Positions 1-9,632 are shown, counted from the stretch's first letter. The stretch is 64,000 bases of DNA from Helicobacteraceae bacterium (GCA_027023805.1 JALVUF010000061.1:1-64000); one strand, 5' to 3'. Notes: generated by a model not told the origin, from the sequence alone. Program-made: numbers and translations.

Positions 1-71
1 CATCCAGCAAAAAAGACAAAGATTATTATAAAAACTATGCCGCTTGCTCTTTTTATCTCTCTTTTGCGCAT
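1..71 (-). CDS. N-terminus of probable LPS-assembly lipoprotein LptE (truncated by window edge)
   Basis: Seven bases after the leuS stop, on the same strand, an ATG opens a frame that runs off the window edge. It encodes a basic start (MRKREIKRASG) followed by a hydrophobic stretch (IVFIIIFVFFAG) whose next codon begins TG, so Cys or Trp. This would fit a lipoprotein signal peptide with lipobox F-A-G-C. In C. jejuni the gene after leuS is an LptE-type lipoprotein, and that order is the main reason for the name. Only about 23 codons are visible, so the identity rests on context. Confidence 0.5.
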   Translation of the reverse strand, partial: MRKREIKRASGIVFIIIFVFFAG

Positions 72-78
72 TGCTGTG

Positions 79-2532
79 CTATCCTTTGATAACTATATTT
101 ACAAGCCTGTTTGGAACGACTATCTCTTTAATAATCTCTTTATCTTCTATCCATTTAGCAACACTCTGCTTTGCGGCTGCTACTATCTGATCCTTAGCAT
201 CATCTATTCCTATCTCAATCTCTGAGCGCTTTTTACCGTTAACTGATACGCCGATATTGATTGTATCAACTTTAAAAACCTCTTGTATAATCTCCTGTGA
301 TACCAGATTGTTCAGTCCAAACAATTCACTGCTTATCTCCCAGCATACATGTGGCACTATAGGCTCTAAGATAGATGCAAGCACCCAATAACCTTCGCTC
401 CAAACATCCTCATTAGATTGCGCGCTAAGCGCATTTAAAGCTTCCATAACTCCTGCAATAAGCGTATTAAAGCTATATCTGTGCTTATAAGTCTCCATAG
501 CTCTTTGCAGTGCCTCATAAACCTTCCTACGGGCAAATTTTTCATCTTTACTCAATGCACTATGGTTGATAGAGGGTTTTACTTCGCATGCTTTAGCATT
601 AGAGCTTTTATCATAAAACTTTTTCAAGAATCTAAAAGCACCCTCTACGGCACTATCGTTCCATTCAAGTTCCTGTGTCGGTGGAGCTGCAAATAAGATA
701 AATAATCTTGCAGTATCCGCCCCATATTGTTGTATCAAAGCATCAGGGTCAACTATGTTGCCTTTTGATTTACTCATCTTAGCGCCATCTTTTAAAACCA
801 TGCCTTGAGTTAAAAGTTTTTTAAACGGCTCACTGCTACTTATATATCCCAAATCGCGTAAAACTTTAGTAAAAAAACGTGCATACAAAAGATGCAATAT
901 AGCATGCTCTATACCGCCTATGTAGTGATCTACATCCATCCAGTATGCAACTTCTTTAGCGTCAAAAGGTTTTTGCATCCAAATACTCTTTGACGCAGTA
1001 TATCTTAAAAAATACCATGATGATTCTACAAATGTATCCATAGTATCAGTTTCACGCACCGCCTTGCCCCCGCATTTTGGACATATACAATTTTTCCAGG
1101 TCGGATGATTTGCTATCGGATTGCCTTCAGCACTTAAATCAACATCTTCTGGTAAAACAATAGGCAAATTCTCTTTTTTCTCTGTCACTATGCCGCAGGT
1201 CTCGCAGTCAATAAGCGGTATCGGAGCACCCCAGTATCTTTGACGCGATATTCCCCAGTCTTTTAGACGAAAATTAATCACCTTTTTGCCGATACCTTTT
1301 GTCTGAAAATATTTGGTAACGGCATTTATGGCATCTTTTGAAGAAAGTCCGTCAAACTGTTGTGAATTAAATAAAACTCCATCTTGCGTGTATGCTTTTG
1401 AGGCATCTGCTTGTGCATCTTGAGGCTTAATGACAGGCTTAATATCTAAGCCATACTCTTTTGCAAAATCAAAATCTCTCTCATCATGTGCGGGAACAGC
1501 CATAACCGCTCCGCTTCCATAGTCCATAAGAACAAAATTTGCAACCCATACCGGCAGAGACTCATTGGTTAAAGGATGAATTACGCTAATGCCCAAAGAT
1601 ACGCCTTTTTTCTCTTTTTGACGTTTTATAGAGCTCGTGTTTTTCATCTCATTAATTAAAGCGACAGTCTCTTGTGAGAGCAGATGATTTTCTATCATAT
1701 AACTAACTAACTCATGTTCTGGAGCTAGTGCCGTATAGCTTACACCGAAAACAGTGTCTGCACGGGTTGTAAAAACATTAAATTTCTCAAATTTTTCACC
1801 TAAGAGTTGTTTACTCTTATCGTCTAAATAAAGATCAAATTCTAACCCCGTTGATTTGCCAATCCAATTTTTTTGCATAGTGATTACCTGCTTTGGCCAA
1901 CTCTTTTCAAGCAAATCCAAATCATTTAATAGCTCATCGGCGTAGTCACTGATTTTTAGATAATATTGATACATCTCTTTTTTAACAATCTGAGTGCCGC
2001 ATCTCCAACAACAACCATCAATAACCTGCTCGTTTGCCAACACTGTTTTATCATGCTCACACCAGTTTAAATAGCCTTTTTGACGATACAAAAAACCTTT
2101 GTTAAACATATCTATAATAAAACCTTGCTCAAACTTCGTATAGATCTCATCACTTGTAGCAAATTCTCTCTCTTTTGAAAAAGAAAGACCCAGGTTTTCA
2201 AGTTCGCCCTGCATGTAAGCGATGTTGTCGTATGTCCATTTTTTAGGATGAATACCATTTTTAATTGCTGCATTTTCTGCTGGCATACCGAAACTGTCAA
2301 AGCCTATAGGATGAAGTACATTGAAATTTTGTTGTCTGTAATGCCTTGCAAAAGCATCTCCGATGCAATAGTTACGAACATGCCCCATATGTAGGCGACC
2401 GCTTGGAAACGGAAACATACTTAAAATATATTTTTTTTCTTTGTTAAAATCATCACTTGGCTCAAAGGAGCGATTATCTCTCCAAAAAGTTTGCCATTTT
2501 TTTTCTATATCTTTAAATTTATACTCTTTCAT
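79..2532 (-). CDS. leuS: Leucyl-tRNA synthetase
   Basis: Charges tRNA-Leu with leucine in the cytoplasm. The 817-residue product has the class I architecture. The HIGH-type motif reads [10 protein letters not shown] near residue 50, a CP1 editing domain is inserted in the middle, and the KMSKS loop ([10 protein letters not shown]) lies near residue 585. Cys pairs around residues 155-180 and 440-480 look like zinc-ribbon insertions. The length is slightly below the roughly 860 residues of E. coli LeuS, as is common in this phylum. It is the downstream member of yajC-secD-secF-leuS, starting 12 bp after secF, and probably shares their transcript. The ATG start gives a normal N-terminus ([14 protein letters not shown]). 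Confidence 0.98.
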   Translation of the reverse strand: MKEYKFKDIEKKWQTFWRDNRSFEPSDDFNKEKKYILSMFPFPSGRLHMGHVRNYCIGDAFARHYRQQNFNVLHPIGFDSFGMPAENAAIKNGIHPKKWTYDNIAYMQGELENLGLSFSKEREFATSDEIYTKFEQGFIIDMFNKGFLYRQKGYLNWCEHDKTVLANEQVIDGCCWRCGTQIVKKEMYQYYLKISDYADELLNDLDLLEKSWPKQVITMQKNWIGKSTGLEFDLYLDDKSKQLLGEKFEKFNVFTTRADTVFGVSYTALAPEHELVSYMIENHLLSQETVALINEMKNTSSIKRQKEKKGVSLGISVIHPLTNESLPVWVANFVLMDYGSGAVMAVPAHDERDFDFAKEYGLDIKPVIKPQDAQADASKAYTQDGVLFNSQQFDGLSSKDAINAVTKYFQTKGIGKKVINFRLKDWGISRQRYWGAPIPLIDCETCGIVTEKKENLPIVLPEDVDLSAEGNPIANHPTWKNCICPKCGGKAVRETDTMDTFVESSWYFLRYTASKSIWMQKPFDAKEVAYWMDVDHYIGGIEHAILHLLYARFFTKVLRDLGYISSSEPFKKLLTQGMVLKDGAKMSKSKGNIVDPDALIQQYGADTARLFILFAAPPTQELEWNDSAVEGAFRFLKKFYDKSSNAKACEVKPSINHSALSKDEKFARRKVYEALQRAMETYKHRYSFNTLIAGVMEALNALSAQSNEDVWSEGYWVLASILEPIVPHVCWEISSELFGLNNLVSQEIIQEVFKVDTINIGVSVNGKKRSEIEIGIDDAKDQIVAAAKQSVAKWIEDKEIIKEIVVPNRLVNIVIKG

Positions 2533-2544
2533 TTATACTCTTTT

Positions 2545-3516
2545 TTAGACAATTCCGCCCTCATATTGTGCACGCAATCGTTTTTTTTCTAATGCTCTTT
2601 TTTTCTTTTGGGCCAATCTTTGGCGGTATTGTTTCATATCAAATTTAAACCATAATAAAATAGGCGATGCTATAAATATTGACGAGTATGTTCCAACCAC
2701 TACGCCCACAAGCATGGTAAAAGAAAACGGAGCTATAATGGCGCCCCCAAAAAGATACAGAGTCAGTACAACTAAAAATGTTGTTAACGATGTCAGAACC
2801 GTTCTTGAGAGTGTACGCGTAATAGAATCATCAATTACGAAATCCAAATTATTGTCTTTTATCGTTACGATTCCCTCTCTAATTCTGTCAAATACTATGA
2901 TAGTATCGTTTAACGAGTATCCAAGCAGCGTTAAAAGAGCTGCTAAAACATCAAGATTTACATCAATATGAAACAACGAAATAGCGCCAAGCGCAATGGA
3001 AATATCATGTACTAACGCCAAAACTGAGGCAACGGCAAAACGCCACTCAAATCTAAAAGCAACATACAATAATATACCAAGTACTGCTATCACCATAGAC
3101 ATGATGCCCTTTGTTCTTAGTTCACTACCGACTTTTGGACCAACCATATCTACTCGTCTTATTTGAAAATGTCCGCTGCCAGATAACGCTTTAGCTACGC
3201 TGATGCCTATATCTTTATCAACTTGCTTAGAGATAGTTTTCATTCGTATAACAACCTCATCGGGCGAGCCGAATTTAGTAATAGATACATTTTGAAACAA
3301 AGCATCCTTTTTAAGAAGATTTCTCATCTTTTGGATAGGAGCTCTTTTGTCATATTTGACCTGAACTATTGTTCCCCCGGCAAAATCTATGCCATAATTT
3401 AACCCTTTTGTGGCAAGTAAAATATATGATATTAAAATCAAAGTCAAAGATACGGTAATAGCTAATTTAGAACGCTTCATAAATCCATACGGACGTGAAT
3501 ATTTAAATACTTCCAT
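2545..3516 (-). CDS. secF: Protein translocase subunit SecF
   Basis: Inner-membrane partner of SecD that uses proton-motive force to help complete Sec-dependent export. At 323 residues it has the family's usual size. An N-terminal membrane helix is followed by the periplasmic motif GIDFAGGTIVQVKYD, then five more predicted helices. The RND-type signature GYSLNDTIIVFDRIRE falls near residues 198-213. The C-terminal tail is very basic (RQRLAQKKKRALEKKRLRAQ). It starts 3 bp after the secD stop, so translational coupling is likely. Confidence 0.97.
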   Translation of the reverse strand: MEVFKYSRPYGFMKRSKLAITVSLTLILISYILLATKGLNYGIDFAGGTIVQVKYDKRAPIQKMRNLLKKDALFQNVSITKFGSPDEVVIRMKTISKQVDKDIGISVAKALSGSGHFQIRRVDMVGPKVGSELRTKGIMSMVIAVLGILLYVAFRFEWRFAVASVLALVHDISIALGAISLFHIDVNLDVLAALLTLLGYSLNDTIIVFDRIREGIVTIKDNNLDFVIDDSITRTLSRTVLTSLTTFLVVLTLYLFGGAIIAPFSFTMLVGVVVGTYSSIFIASPILLWFKFDMKQYRQRLAQKKKRALEKKRLRAQYEGGIV

Positions 3517-3519
3517 AAT

Positions 3520-5091
3520 CTAATCCTTTATCCCAAACCAAAACAGATTGTTTTTGCTTTTTGCAATTTTCGATTCTATCATTTGATAAATCCCGTGAGT
3601 GCCGAGTATCGCTGTAACCATAGACACCAAAATGCCTATAGTCATAGTGATGGCAAATCCTTTTATAGTTCCCGTACCATAAATGTACAACACAACCGCA
3701 GCAATTAGCGTTGTAATATTGGCATCTAAAATAGCTCTCATAGCATTTGAGTAGCCCTCTTCTATCGCTTTTTTAATGCTAGCGCCCTCACGAAGCAATT
3801 CTCTTATGCGTTCATTAATGATGACGTTTGAATCAACTGCCATACCTACAGTCAGAACAATACCTGCCATACCCGGCAGAGTCAAAGTAGCGCCAAAAAG
3901 TGCCATAATAGCTATAATTAAAAAAAGGTTTGCGATTAATGCGATATTAGCTATCAGGCCGGCGGCTCTGTAATAGATAATCATAAAAGAAAAAACCAAA
4001 ACAAATCCACCAATGAGTGCCACCAGACTCTCTTTGATGCTTTGTGCTCCCAAGCTGGGTCCGACAGAACGCTGTTCCATGATATAAACCGGCGCAGGCA
4101 AAGCTCCTGAACGTAGAGCAATAGCCAAATCTTCCGCACCGGCTACTGTATAATCACCGCTTATCTGACCATTTCCACCGCCTATTCGCTCATTAATAAC
4201 AGGAGCGGAATAGACTTTATTATCAAGCACGATTGCTAAGTGATGCCCTACATTTTTACCTGTAAAATCACCAAATATTTGTGCACCCTCAGAGTTTAAC
4301 GTAAAATCGATAACCGGACGATTGCTTTTATTAAAAGAAACTTTTGCATTAGTTAGCATAGAGCCATTTAAAATAGGGATCTCATTTACAAGATACTTTA
4401 TTTTTGGATTTGTAGAACTATGAAGTATAACATCACCGTAAGCAGCTGCTTGGGATGGCGTCATACTGTTTACTAGGCTTTCTCTGCTCTCATCTACCGC
4501 CATAAGCTCAAGTTTTGCGGGTCTTGAGATAAGTTTACGTGCTCGGTTTGCCTCAGCAGCTGTTTTTATGCCAGGGAGTTCAACTAAAATATCACTTTTG
4601 TTTTGTCTTTGAACCAACGGTTCGGCTAATCCAAACTGGTCTAAACGGTTACGTATTGTTTCAATCGCCTGTGATACAGATTGTTTTTCGATCTTTTTTA
4701 TATCTGACGCGGTTAAAGTAACTGTATAGGTATCTTTATCATGTATCACTTTAACGCCTTTTAATTTATCTAAAAACTCAGATACATGCCCAGCATCATC
4801 TGAATCTAAAATATTAAAAGAGATAGATGTCCCGTGAATACTTAAATTGGCTATTAAAATCTCATGCTGGCTTGTATAATGCTTGATGCTAGCTGCTATT
4901 GATTTAATACGGGAAGTAGCCGCATCTTGTGTCTTGACACCAAGGAGCATCTGAAGTCCGCCTTGAAGATCAAGACCTAAAGTGACTTTAGGCCCCTCTT
5001 TCATGTTTGCCAGCGATGGAATAGAAAGGACTATACCAAAAAGCATTGCGACAATTAAGATTGCCACTCTATAATTAAGCTTCATCCTCAT
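3520..5091 (-). CDS. secD: Protein translocase subunit SecD
   Basis: Large subunit of the SecDF export motor in the inner membrane. The 523-residue protein has an N-terminal helix, then GLDLQGGLQMLLGV opening the periplasmic P1 domain, a long periplasmic region, and five C-terminal helices. These include the conserved GMAVDSNVIINERIRE motif (about residues 415-430), where acidic residues serve proton transport in the family. The start overlaps the end of yajC by 17 bp. A second ATG two codons in is an equally good start. Gene order yajC-secD-secF is canonical. Confidence 0.97.
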   Translation of the reverse strand: MRMKLNYRVAILIVAMLFGIVLSIPSLANMKEGPKVTLGLDLQGGLQMLLGVKTQDAATSRIKSIAASIKHYTSQHEILIANLSIHGTSISFNILDSDDAGHVSEFLDKLKGVKVIHDKDTYTVTLTASDIKKIEKQSVSQAIETIRNRLDQFGLAEPLVQRQNKSDILVELPGIKTAAEANRARKLISRPAKLELMAVDESRESLVNSMTPSQAAAYGDVILHSSTNPKIKYLVNEIPILNGSMLTNAKVSFNKSNRPVIDFTLNSEGAQIFGDFTGKNVGHHLAIVLDNKVYSAPVINERIGGGNGQISGDYTVAGAEDLAIALRSGALPAPVYIMEQRSVGPSLGAQSIKESLVALIGGFVLVFSFMIIYYRAAGLIANIALIANLFLIIAIMALFGATLTLPGMAGIVLTVGMAVDSNVIINERIRELLREGASIKKAIEEGYSNAMRAILDANITTLIAAVVLYIYGTGTIKGFAITMTIGILVSMVTAILGTHGIYQMIESKIAKSKNNLFWFGIKD

Positions 5092-5341
5092 ACATCCTTG
5101 ATACTGCCTCTTTTGTTAATTTTACGTTAATATCCTTACCCAGTTCTACAGTAAAAAACTTATCTTCTACCTTTTTTATCTCCACTATAAGACCGCCGCT
5201 AGTTACTACTTTATCGCCTTTTTTAAGTGATGCCAGCATAGCCTTATGAGCTTTGGCTTGCTTTTGCTGTGGACGAATTATGATAAAATACATAATCGCA
5301 ATCAAAATAATAAACGGGAATAACTGACCTACTAACTCCAT
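5075..5341 (-). CDS. yajC: Preprotein translocase subunit YajC
   Basis: Small single-span inner-membrane protein associated with SecDF. The 88 residues comprise one helix (about residues 5-24, FPFIILIAIMYFIIIRPQQK), the typical RPQQK boundary, and a soluble C-terminal domain containing LKKGDKVVTSGGLIVEI, which is diagnostic for the family. An AAAGG ribosome site precedes the ATG. It heads the Sec operon, and a TATAAT box lies about 30 bp upstream. Confidence 0.97.
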   Translation of the reverse strand: MELVGQLFPFIILIAIMYFIIIRPQQKQAKAHKAMLASLKKGDKVVTSGGLIVEIKKVEDKFFTVELGKDINVKLTKEAVSRMYEDEA

Positions 5342-5370
5342 TTTGAACCTTTAAGAAATAAAATTGTGCC

Positions 5371-5376
5371 ATTATA
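5371..5376 (-). promoter_or_regulatory. Probable -10 box of the yajC-secD-secF-leuS operon
   Basis: On the minus strand this reads TATAAT within TTTTGTATAATGG, about 30 bp upstream of the yajC ATG. Spacing and sequence match the A/T-rich sigma-70 promoters of this phylum, which often lack a clear -35 box. No experimental support. Confidence 0.45.
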
Positions 5377-5399
5377 CAAAATATAAACATAAAGATAGA

Positions 5400-5405
5400 T
5401 ATAAT
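5400..5405 (+). promoter_or_regulatory. Possible -10 box of lnt, unusually close to the start codon
   Basis: The sequence GATATAATTTGACTATG puts a perfect TATAAT only six bases before the lnt ATG. If it is used, transcription would begin at or next to the initiation codon, giving a leaderless or near-leaderless mRNA. I see no Shine-Dalgarno sequence before the ATG, which is consistent. A chance TATAAT in A/T-rich DNA is a real alternative. Confidence 0.35.
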
Positions 5406-5411
5406 TTGACT

Positions 5412-6638
5412 ATGAATCGATATTTAAACGACAATAACTCACTAAAGCGCGATATATTCCTTGGTATTATCACCGCTATTTCTTTTTCTTTATTTATATA
5501 TCTGGCATATTTTTCTCTTACATGTAAGATCTGTAATACCATATCTGCATTGCTGGGACTTTGGTTACTGCTGTACTTACCAAAAAAAGCGGTGCTTTTT
5601 AGCGGTTTTTTTATAGGGCTTTTATGGTTTTACTGGATAGGCTTTAGTTTTAAATATTACAATCTTCATTGGATGGAACCTATTGTCATTATCGGATTTG
5701 GTCTTGTCTATATGCTTTTTTTTGGTGTTTTAGCGCTGACAAACAAGCCTTATCTAAGAGCTATACTTCTTTTTTTGCTAAATTTTATTCATCCATTTTA
5801 TTTCAATTGGATGAAGATACCGCTGTTGTTTGTAAATAGCTATTTTGGCATACATAACTATGATCTAATGCTTGTTTTAACGGCGCTTTCATTGCCCAGC
5901 TTAATAAAAAACAGATATTCGCCTTTACCGCTGTTTTTACTGTTACCTGCGCTGTCATATCCTCATCCACTGCCAAAACTGCCAAATATCAAAATCGATC
6001 TTGTAACCACCCATCTTTCGCAAAATCAAAAATGGAAGCCGTCAAACTTACAGGCAATCGTTAACCAAAATTTCAAGGATATAAAACATGCCATAGATAA
6101 AAAATATAATGTCGTAGTTTTGCCTGAATCAGCTTTTCCGCTATATATGAACATGCAGCCCAAGCTGATAAAATATTTACAATTTTTATCACATAAAATT
6201 ACTATAATAACCGGAACACTTTTGTATAAAAACCAAAAAGAGTATAATGTCAGCTATATGTTTAAACGTGGTAAATACAAGATCGCAAAGAAAATGGTTT
6301 TAGTTCCTTTTGGAGAATATGTACCGTTGCCGAAATTTATAAGAAAATGGGTAAATAAGATCTTTTTTGGCGGAGCCGGCAGTTTTTCTCACGCTAAGCA
6401 TGTCACGGATTTTACAATTAATGGAATGAAATTTAGAAATGCCATATGTTATGAAGCTACAACGTCGCCTTTATTTAAAGGTGATCCAAAATATATGATA
6501 GCCATGAGCAATAACGCATGGTTTACGCCGTCAATTGAACCGACACTGCAGCTTTTGCTGATGAAATATTATTCAAAAAAATATGGTACTATTATATTTC
6601 ATGCATCCAATATGGCAACAACAGGCATAGTTAGGTAA
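5412..6638 (+). CDS. lnt: Apolipoprotein N-acyltransferase
   Basis: Adds the third acyl chain to the N-terminal cysteine of bacterial lipoproteins in the inner membrane. Five or six hydrophobic segments fill the first 180 residues. A nitrilase-fold domain follows with the expected catalytic Glu (VVLPESAFPLY), Lys (in KMVLVPFGEYVPLPKF or just upstream) and Cys (FRNAICYEATTSP). The ATG at 5412 is preferred over an in-frame TTG at 5364 because the extra residues are polar and precede the membrane region. The protein (408 residues) stops soon after HASNMATTG, so it lacks the extra C-terminal strand and helix of E. coli Lnt (512). It diverges from yajC, as its homologue does in C. jejuni. Confidence 0.9.
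   Translation: MNRYLNDNNSLKRDIFLGIITAISFSLFIYLAYFSLTCKICNTISALLGLWLLLYLPKKAVLFSGFFIGLLWFYWIGFSFKYYNLHWMEPIVIIGFGLVYMLFFGVLALTNKPYLRAILLFLLNFIHPFYFNWMKIPLLFVNSYFGIHNYDLMLVLTALSLPSLIKNRYSPLPLFLLLPALSYPHPLPKLPNIKIDLVTTHLSQNQKWKPSNLQAIVNQNFKDIKHAIDKKYNVVVLPESAFPLYMNMQPKLIKYLQFLSHKITIITGTLLYKNQKEYNVSYMFKRGKYKIAKKMVLVPFGEYVPLPKFIRKWVNKIFFGGAGSFSHAKHVTDFTINGMKFRNAICYEATTSPLFKGDPKYMIAMSNNAWFTPSIEPTLQLLLMKYYSKKYGTIIFHASNMATTGIVR
5518..5527. repeat. Palindrome TTACATGTAA, copy 1
   Basis: Perfect 10-bp palindrome inside lnt, read as part of Leu-Thr-Cys-Lys. One of at least ten copies in the window; see findings. Confidence 0.6.
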
Positions 6639-6664
6639 TAAAACTAAAATATAAAAATTTATTT

Positions 6665-7600
6665 ATGGGAAAAATAATGAAAATAGCTAAAAATATAACC
6701 GGACTCATCGGAAACACTCCAATGGTTCGCTTGTCAAAAATCTCAAAACAAACAGGTGCAAATATTATAGCAAAATGTGAATTTTTAAATCCTACAAGCT
6801 CCGTAAAAGATCGCATAGGATTTAGCATGATAGATGCTGCATTTAAAGATGATTTAATTAACAAAGACACAACAATCATAGAGCCAACAAGCGGTAATAC
6901 CGGCATAGCACTCGCCTCAACGTGCGCTGCACTTGATTTAAAACTTATACTAGTTATGCCGGAGTCCATGAGCATTGAGAGGCGCAAACTCTTGCTTGCT
7001 CTTGGTGCGCAGCTCATCTTAACGCCTGCAAATCAAGGCATGGTAGGATCTATGAACAAGGCAAAACAACTACACAAAGATATACCAAACTCTATAATAT
7101 TACAACAGTTCTCAAACCCGGCAAATCCAAAAATACATGAAAAAACAACGGCAGTTGAGATACTAAAAGATACCGATAATCAAGTCGATCTATTTGTGGC
7201 TTCAGTCGGCACAGGCGGTACGTTAAGCGGGATAGGTAAAGTTTTAAAACAAAAATTAAAAAATGTAAAAATAGTTGCGGTAGAGCCTAAAAACTCTGCG
7301 ATATTATCAAAAGGTAAAGCAGGTCCACACAAAATCCAAGGCATAGGCGCAGGCTTTATACCCGATAATCTAAATATGACTGTTTATGATGAAATAATTA
7401 CAGTCAGTGATGAGGATGCTATTTGTACCGCCAAAGAGCTCGCACTGCAGGAAGGTTTGCTTGTAGGCATATCATCAGGTGCTAATGTTTATGCCGCAAT
7501 GCAATTAGCATCAAGGAAAGAGTTTAAAAACAAAACCATAGTAACAGTGCTGTGTGATACGGCAGAGAGATACTTAAGCACCTCATTATTTGATGAATAA
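6665..7600 (+). CDS. cysK: Cysteine synthase (O-acetylserine sulfhydrylase), PLP-dependent
   Basis: Makes L-cysteine from O-acetylserine and sulfide in the cytoplasm. The 311-residue product has the PLP lysine K48 in NPTSSVKDRIG, the substrate loop TSGNTG at residues 75-80, and a glycine-rich phosphate cradle (SVGTGGTLSG) near residue 180. A C-terminal SSGAN motif is also present. The start used is ATG at 6665; a second in-frame ATG four codons later is possible. It overlaps the next gene by 11 bp. The sequence alone does not settle CysK versus CysM, but the motifs fit CysK better. Confidence 0.94.
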   Translation: MGKIMKIAKNITGLIGNTPMVRLSKISKQTGANIIAKCEFLNPTSSVKDRIGFSMIDAAFKDDLINKDTTIIEPTSGNTGIALASTCAALDLKLILVMPESMSIERRKLLLALGAQLILTPANQGMVGSMNKAKQLHKDIPNSIILQQFSNPANPKIHEKTTAVEILKDTDNQVDLFVASVGTGGTLSGIGKVLKQKLKNVKIVAVEPKNSAILSKGKAGPHKIQGIGAGFIPDNLNMTVYDEIITVSDEDAICTAKELALQEGLLVGISSGANVYAAMQLASRKEFKNKTIVTVLCDTAERYLSTSLFDE

Positions 7601-8168
7601 ACTGTTAGAAACGATAAAAATAGATAACGGTAAAGCCTGCCATCTGTCGTATCATCAGCAAAGATGCGACTACTCACTTAAACAATGTGGTAAAAACACC
7701 GTTTACAATCTGCAAAGTATAATCAAACCGCCTCAAAATAAAATATTTAAATGTCGCATCATATATGATGATACTGCCGTAGATGTAAGTTATCATGCAT
7801 ATTCACAAACACCTGTTTCATCGCTAAAGCTGATTGTTTCAGACATAGAGTATCCTTTAAAATTTGCCGACAGATACGAACTAGATAAATTATACAAACA
7901 AAAAGGAGCAGCAGATGATGTGCTAATTGTCAAAAATAATTTTTTAACAGATACTACACGGGCAAATATTGCACTCTTTGACGGTGATAAATGGTTTACG
8001 CCAAAATCTCCGCTGCTTTTTGGGACAACAAGGCAAAGATTATTAAAAGAAGGTAAAATTTTTCCAACTCAAATACATGTAAACGACCTTCATAAATTTA
8101 CAAAAATCGCTGTCATGAATGCTTTGATAGGCTTTCATATTGTAAAAAATGGTATAATAATGCACTAA
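7590..8168 (+). CDS. Small class IV aminotransferase, possible aminodeoxychorismate lyase (PabC-like)
   Basis: At 192 residues it is much shorter than typical branched-chain aminotransferases or PabC (about 270), but the fold-type IV signature is present. PLKFADRYELDKLYKQKGAADDVLIV matches the catalytic-lysine region. FLTDTTRANIALFDGDKWFTPKSPLLFGTTRQRLL matches the usual 'sNif...dG...TP...l.GitR..ll' block. A 4-amino-4-deoxychorismate lyase role in folate synthesis is an inference from family size and phylum. The start codon lies inside the cysK tail, which suggests co-translation. Confidence 0.75.
   Translation: MMNKLLETIKIDNGKACHLSYHQQRCDYSLKQCGKNTVYNLQSIIKPPQNKIFKCRIIYDDTAVDVSYHAYSQTPVSSLKLIVSDIEYPLKFADRYELDKLYKQKGAADDVLIVKNNFLTDTTRANIALFDGDKWFTPKSPLLFGTTRQRLLKEGKIFPTQIHVNDLHKFTKIAVMNALIGFHIVKNGIIMH
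8073..8082. repeat. Near-copy of the palindrome (ATACATGTAA)
   Basis: One-mismatch relative of TTACATGTAA inside the class IV aminotransferase gene, read as Ile-His-Val-Asn. Confidence 0.3.
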
Positions 8169-8183
8169 AATTAAAGGAATATC

Positions 8184-8642
8184 GTGTTATATAAAATTAT
8201 GAAAGAAGAAAAATTTCAAACATTAATGCAAAAGCATATAGAAGATATTCTGCTCTATTGCTTTGAGGAGGATCAGCATTTTGGCATTTTATGCAAGATT
8301 GAACATGTTGGGTTTAATCCTGAGCTTCCAAATGATATCTATAAAAACTTTAGGGATGTAACACTCTTTTTTTTAGCCGGATATACATTTGAGACTGCAA
8401 AAATCGAGGGGGATATATTAGTTTTTGAAGCAGGTTTTGGAGCTGAAAATATTGGTAGTTTTTTAACTGTACCGCTTTTATCCATATTGCAAATTATCAT
8501 AGATGACACCCCTGTATTTATAAATGTCGCCAATTATGAAAAAAAAGATGTAAAAGAATTAGAACCTGTGAATGATGACGGAATTCAAAATTCTATGTCG
8601 GCTCTACTGTCAAATCCAGAAAATCAAAAATTTAAAAAATAA
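8184..8642 (+). CDS. Conserved-looking protein of unknown function
   Basis: I do not recognise this 152-residue acidic soluble protein. It starts at GTG with a good AAAGGA ribosome site eight bases upstream. The next ATG (8199) lacks one. The middle has regular alternation of hydrophobic strands (DVTLFFLAGYTFETAKIEGDILVFEAGFGAENIGSFLTVPLLSILQIII) and the last 25 residues look disordered. There is no signal peptide or membrane helix. It sits last in a plus-strand run after cysK and the class IV aminotransferase, and a hairpin terminator follows directly. Confidence 0.85.
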   Translation: MLYKIMKEEKFQTLMQKHIEDILLYCFEEDQHFGILCKIEHVGFNPELPNDIYKNFRDVTLFFLAGYTFETAKIEGDILVFEAGFGAENIGSFLTVPLLSILQIIIDDTPVFINVANYEKKDVKELEPVNDDGIQNSMSALLSNPENQKFKK

Positions 8643-8643
8643 A

Positions 8644-8660
8644 GGTAGATAAAATCTGCC
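8644..8660. terminator. Bidirectional hairpin terminator between the cysK operon and the LysR gene
   Basis: A seven-base stem (GGTAGAT / ATCTGCC, one G-U pair) encloses an AAA loop and fills the gap between two convergent stop codons. Read on the minus strand it is followed by a long T-rich run, so it should stop the LysR transcript. The plus-strand side is less T-rich. Confidence 0.6.
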
Positions 8661-9557
8661 CTATATTTTAATACTAAGCAAAAATGAGACAACATTATCT
8701 ACAAATGCGTCATGCTTTCTTTCTTTAAGGTATGCTATATAAAAATTTCTTGCTATTTTAAAATTTTTAATTCTAGACTCATAAAGCGTACCGTTTGCTA
8801 TCTCATTTGCTACAACATGCCTAGACACGATAGATACGGTAGGTCTTGCGTCTTTTGGAGCATTTATAATTGCTTCTTTTATGGCAGTCGGGGTTGCTAC
8901 TACGCCTATTACGTTAAAGCTGCTGCAATCTACTCCAAGCTCCTCAAAAACCTCAGAAGTAAGCTTCCTTGTGTGAGACTGCTCATCTCTGCATACCCAG
9001 TCTAGTTTATACATATCTTCAAGTTTTAGATATCTTGGCAATGGCTGATTTGAAAACACCACCAACTCATCTTCAACCCATTCTCTATAGATAATACCTT
9101 CTCTTAAACATGGTGATTCTATAAGTGCTACATCAATCTGTTTATTTTCAAGTTGGTCGATAATATCAGCAGATAAAGAAACATGCATATGAACTTCGTT
9201 TAGTATTTTCTCTTTAATTTTACCCAAATATGGTGGCAATACATAGTTACCTATAGTATATGAGGCTCCCATGATAAATGTAAAATCTTTATTGATAATT
9301 TTTAAAAGTTCTCTCTCGCTGTTATTTACAGCTTTTTCCAGTTTTGTTGCGATACGAAACAGATCCGCACCCTCTTTGGTTAATATAATTCCATTTTTTT
9401 TACGTTCAACAATTTTTGTATCTAAATACTCTTCTATAAATTTTATCTGCTGCGTAACAGCCGGTTGGGAGATACCCAGCTTAGCGGAAGCTTTAGAGAA
9501 GCTTTTTTCCTTGATGACGGTTAAAAAAGTGTGAAGTTTTGCGAAATCTTTCAACAT
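8661..9557 (-). CDS. LysR-family transcriptional regulator
   Basis: The 298-residue protein has the family layout. A winged helix-turn-helix occupies residues 1-60 (FSKASAKLGISQPAVTQQIKFIEEYL, then the wing NGIILTKEG), and a two-lobed effector domain follows from about residue 90 (FIMGASYTIGNYVLPPYLGKI). Target and ligand cannot be read from sequence. Its upstream neighbour on the same strand, the EI24 gene, is separated by a terminator, so it has its own promoter. C. jejuni carries one similar LysR gene, but I cannot claim orthology. Confidence 0.92.
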   Translation of the reverse strand: MLKDFAKLHTFLTVIKEKSFSKASAKLGISQPAVTQQIKFIEEYLDTKIVERKKNGIILTKEGADLFRIATKLEKAVNNSERELLKIINKDFTFIMGASYTIGNYVLPPYLGKIKEKILNEVHMHVSLSADIIDQLENKQIDVALIESPCLREGIIYREWVEDELVVFSNQPLPRYLKLEDMYKLDWVCRDEQSHTRKLTSEVFEELGVDCSSFNVIGVVATPTAIKEAIINAPKDARPTVSIVSRHVVANEIANGTLYESRIKNFKIARNFYIAYLKERKHDAFVDNVVSFLLSIKI

Positions 9558-9612
9558 AATAATTCCTATAAGTTTGATTTATAGCATAATTATAACTTAA
9601 AATTATTAAAAG

Positions 9613-9632
9613 TGCAAGAACTTTCGTCTTGT
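9613..9632. promoter_or_regulatory. Imperfect palindrome upstream of the LysR gene
   Basis: CAAGA and TCTTG arms, separated by seven bases, lie about 60 bp upstream of the LysR start. Dyads of this kind are typical for LysR autoregulation, but there is no independent support. Confidence 0.25.

Noticed and set aside
6631-7017. 128-codon frame opposite cysK
   Set aside because: Shadow of cysK; no ribosome site.
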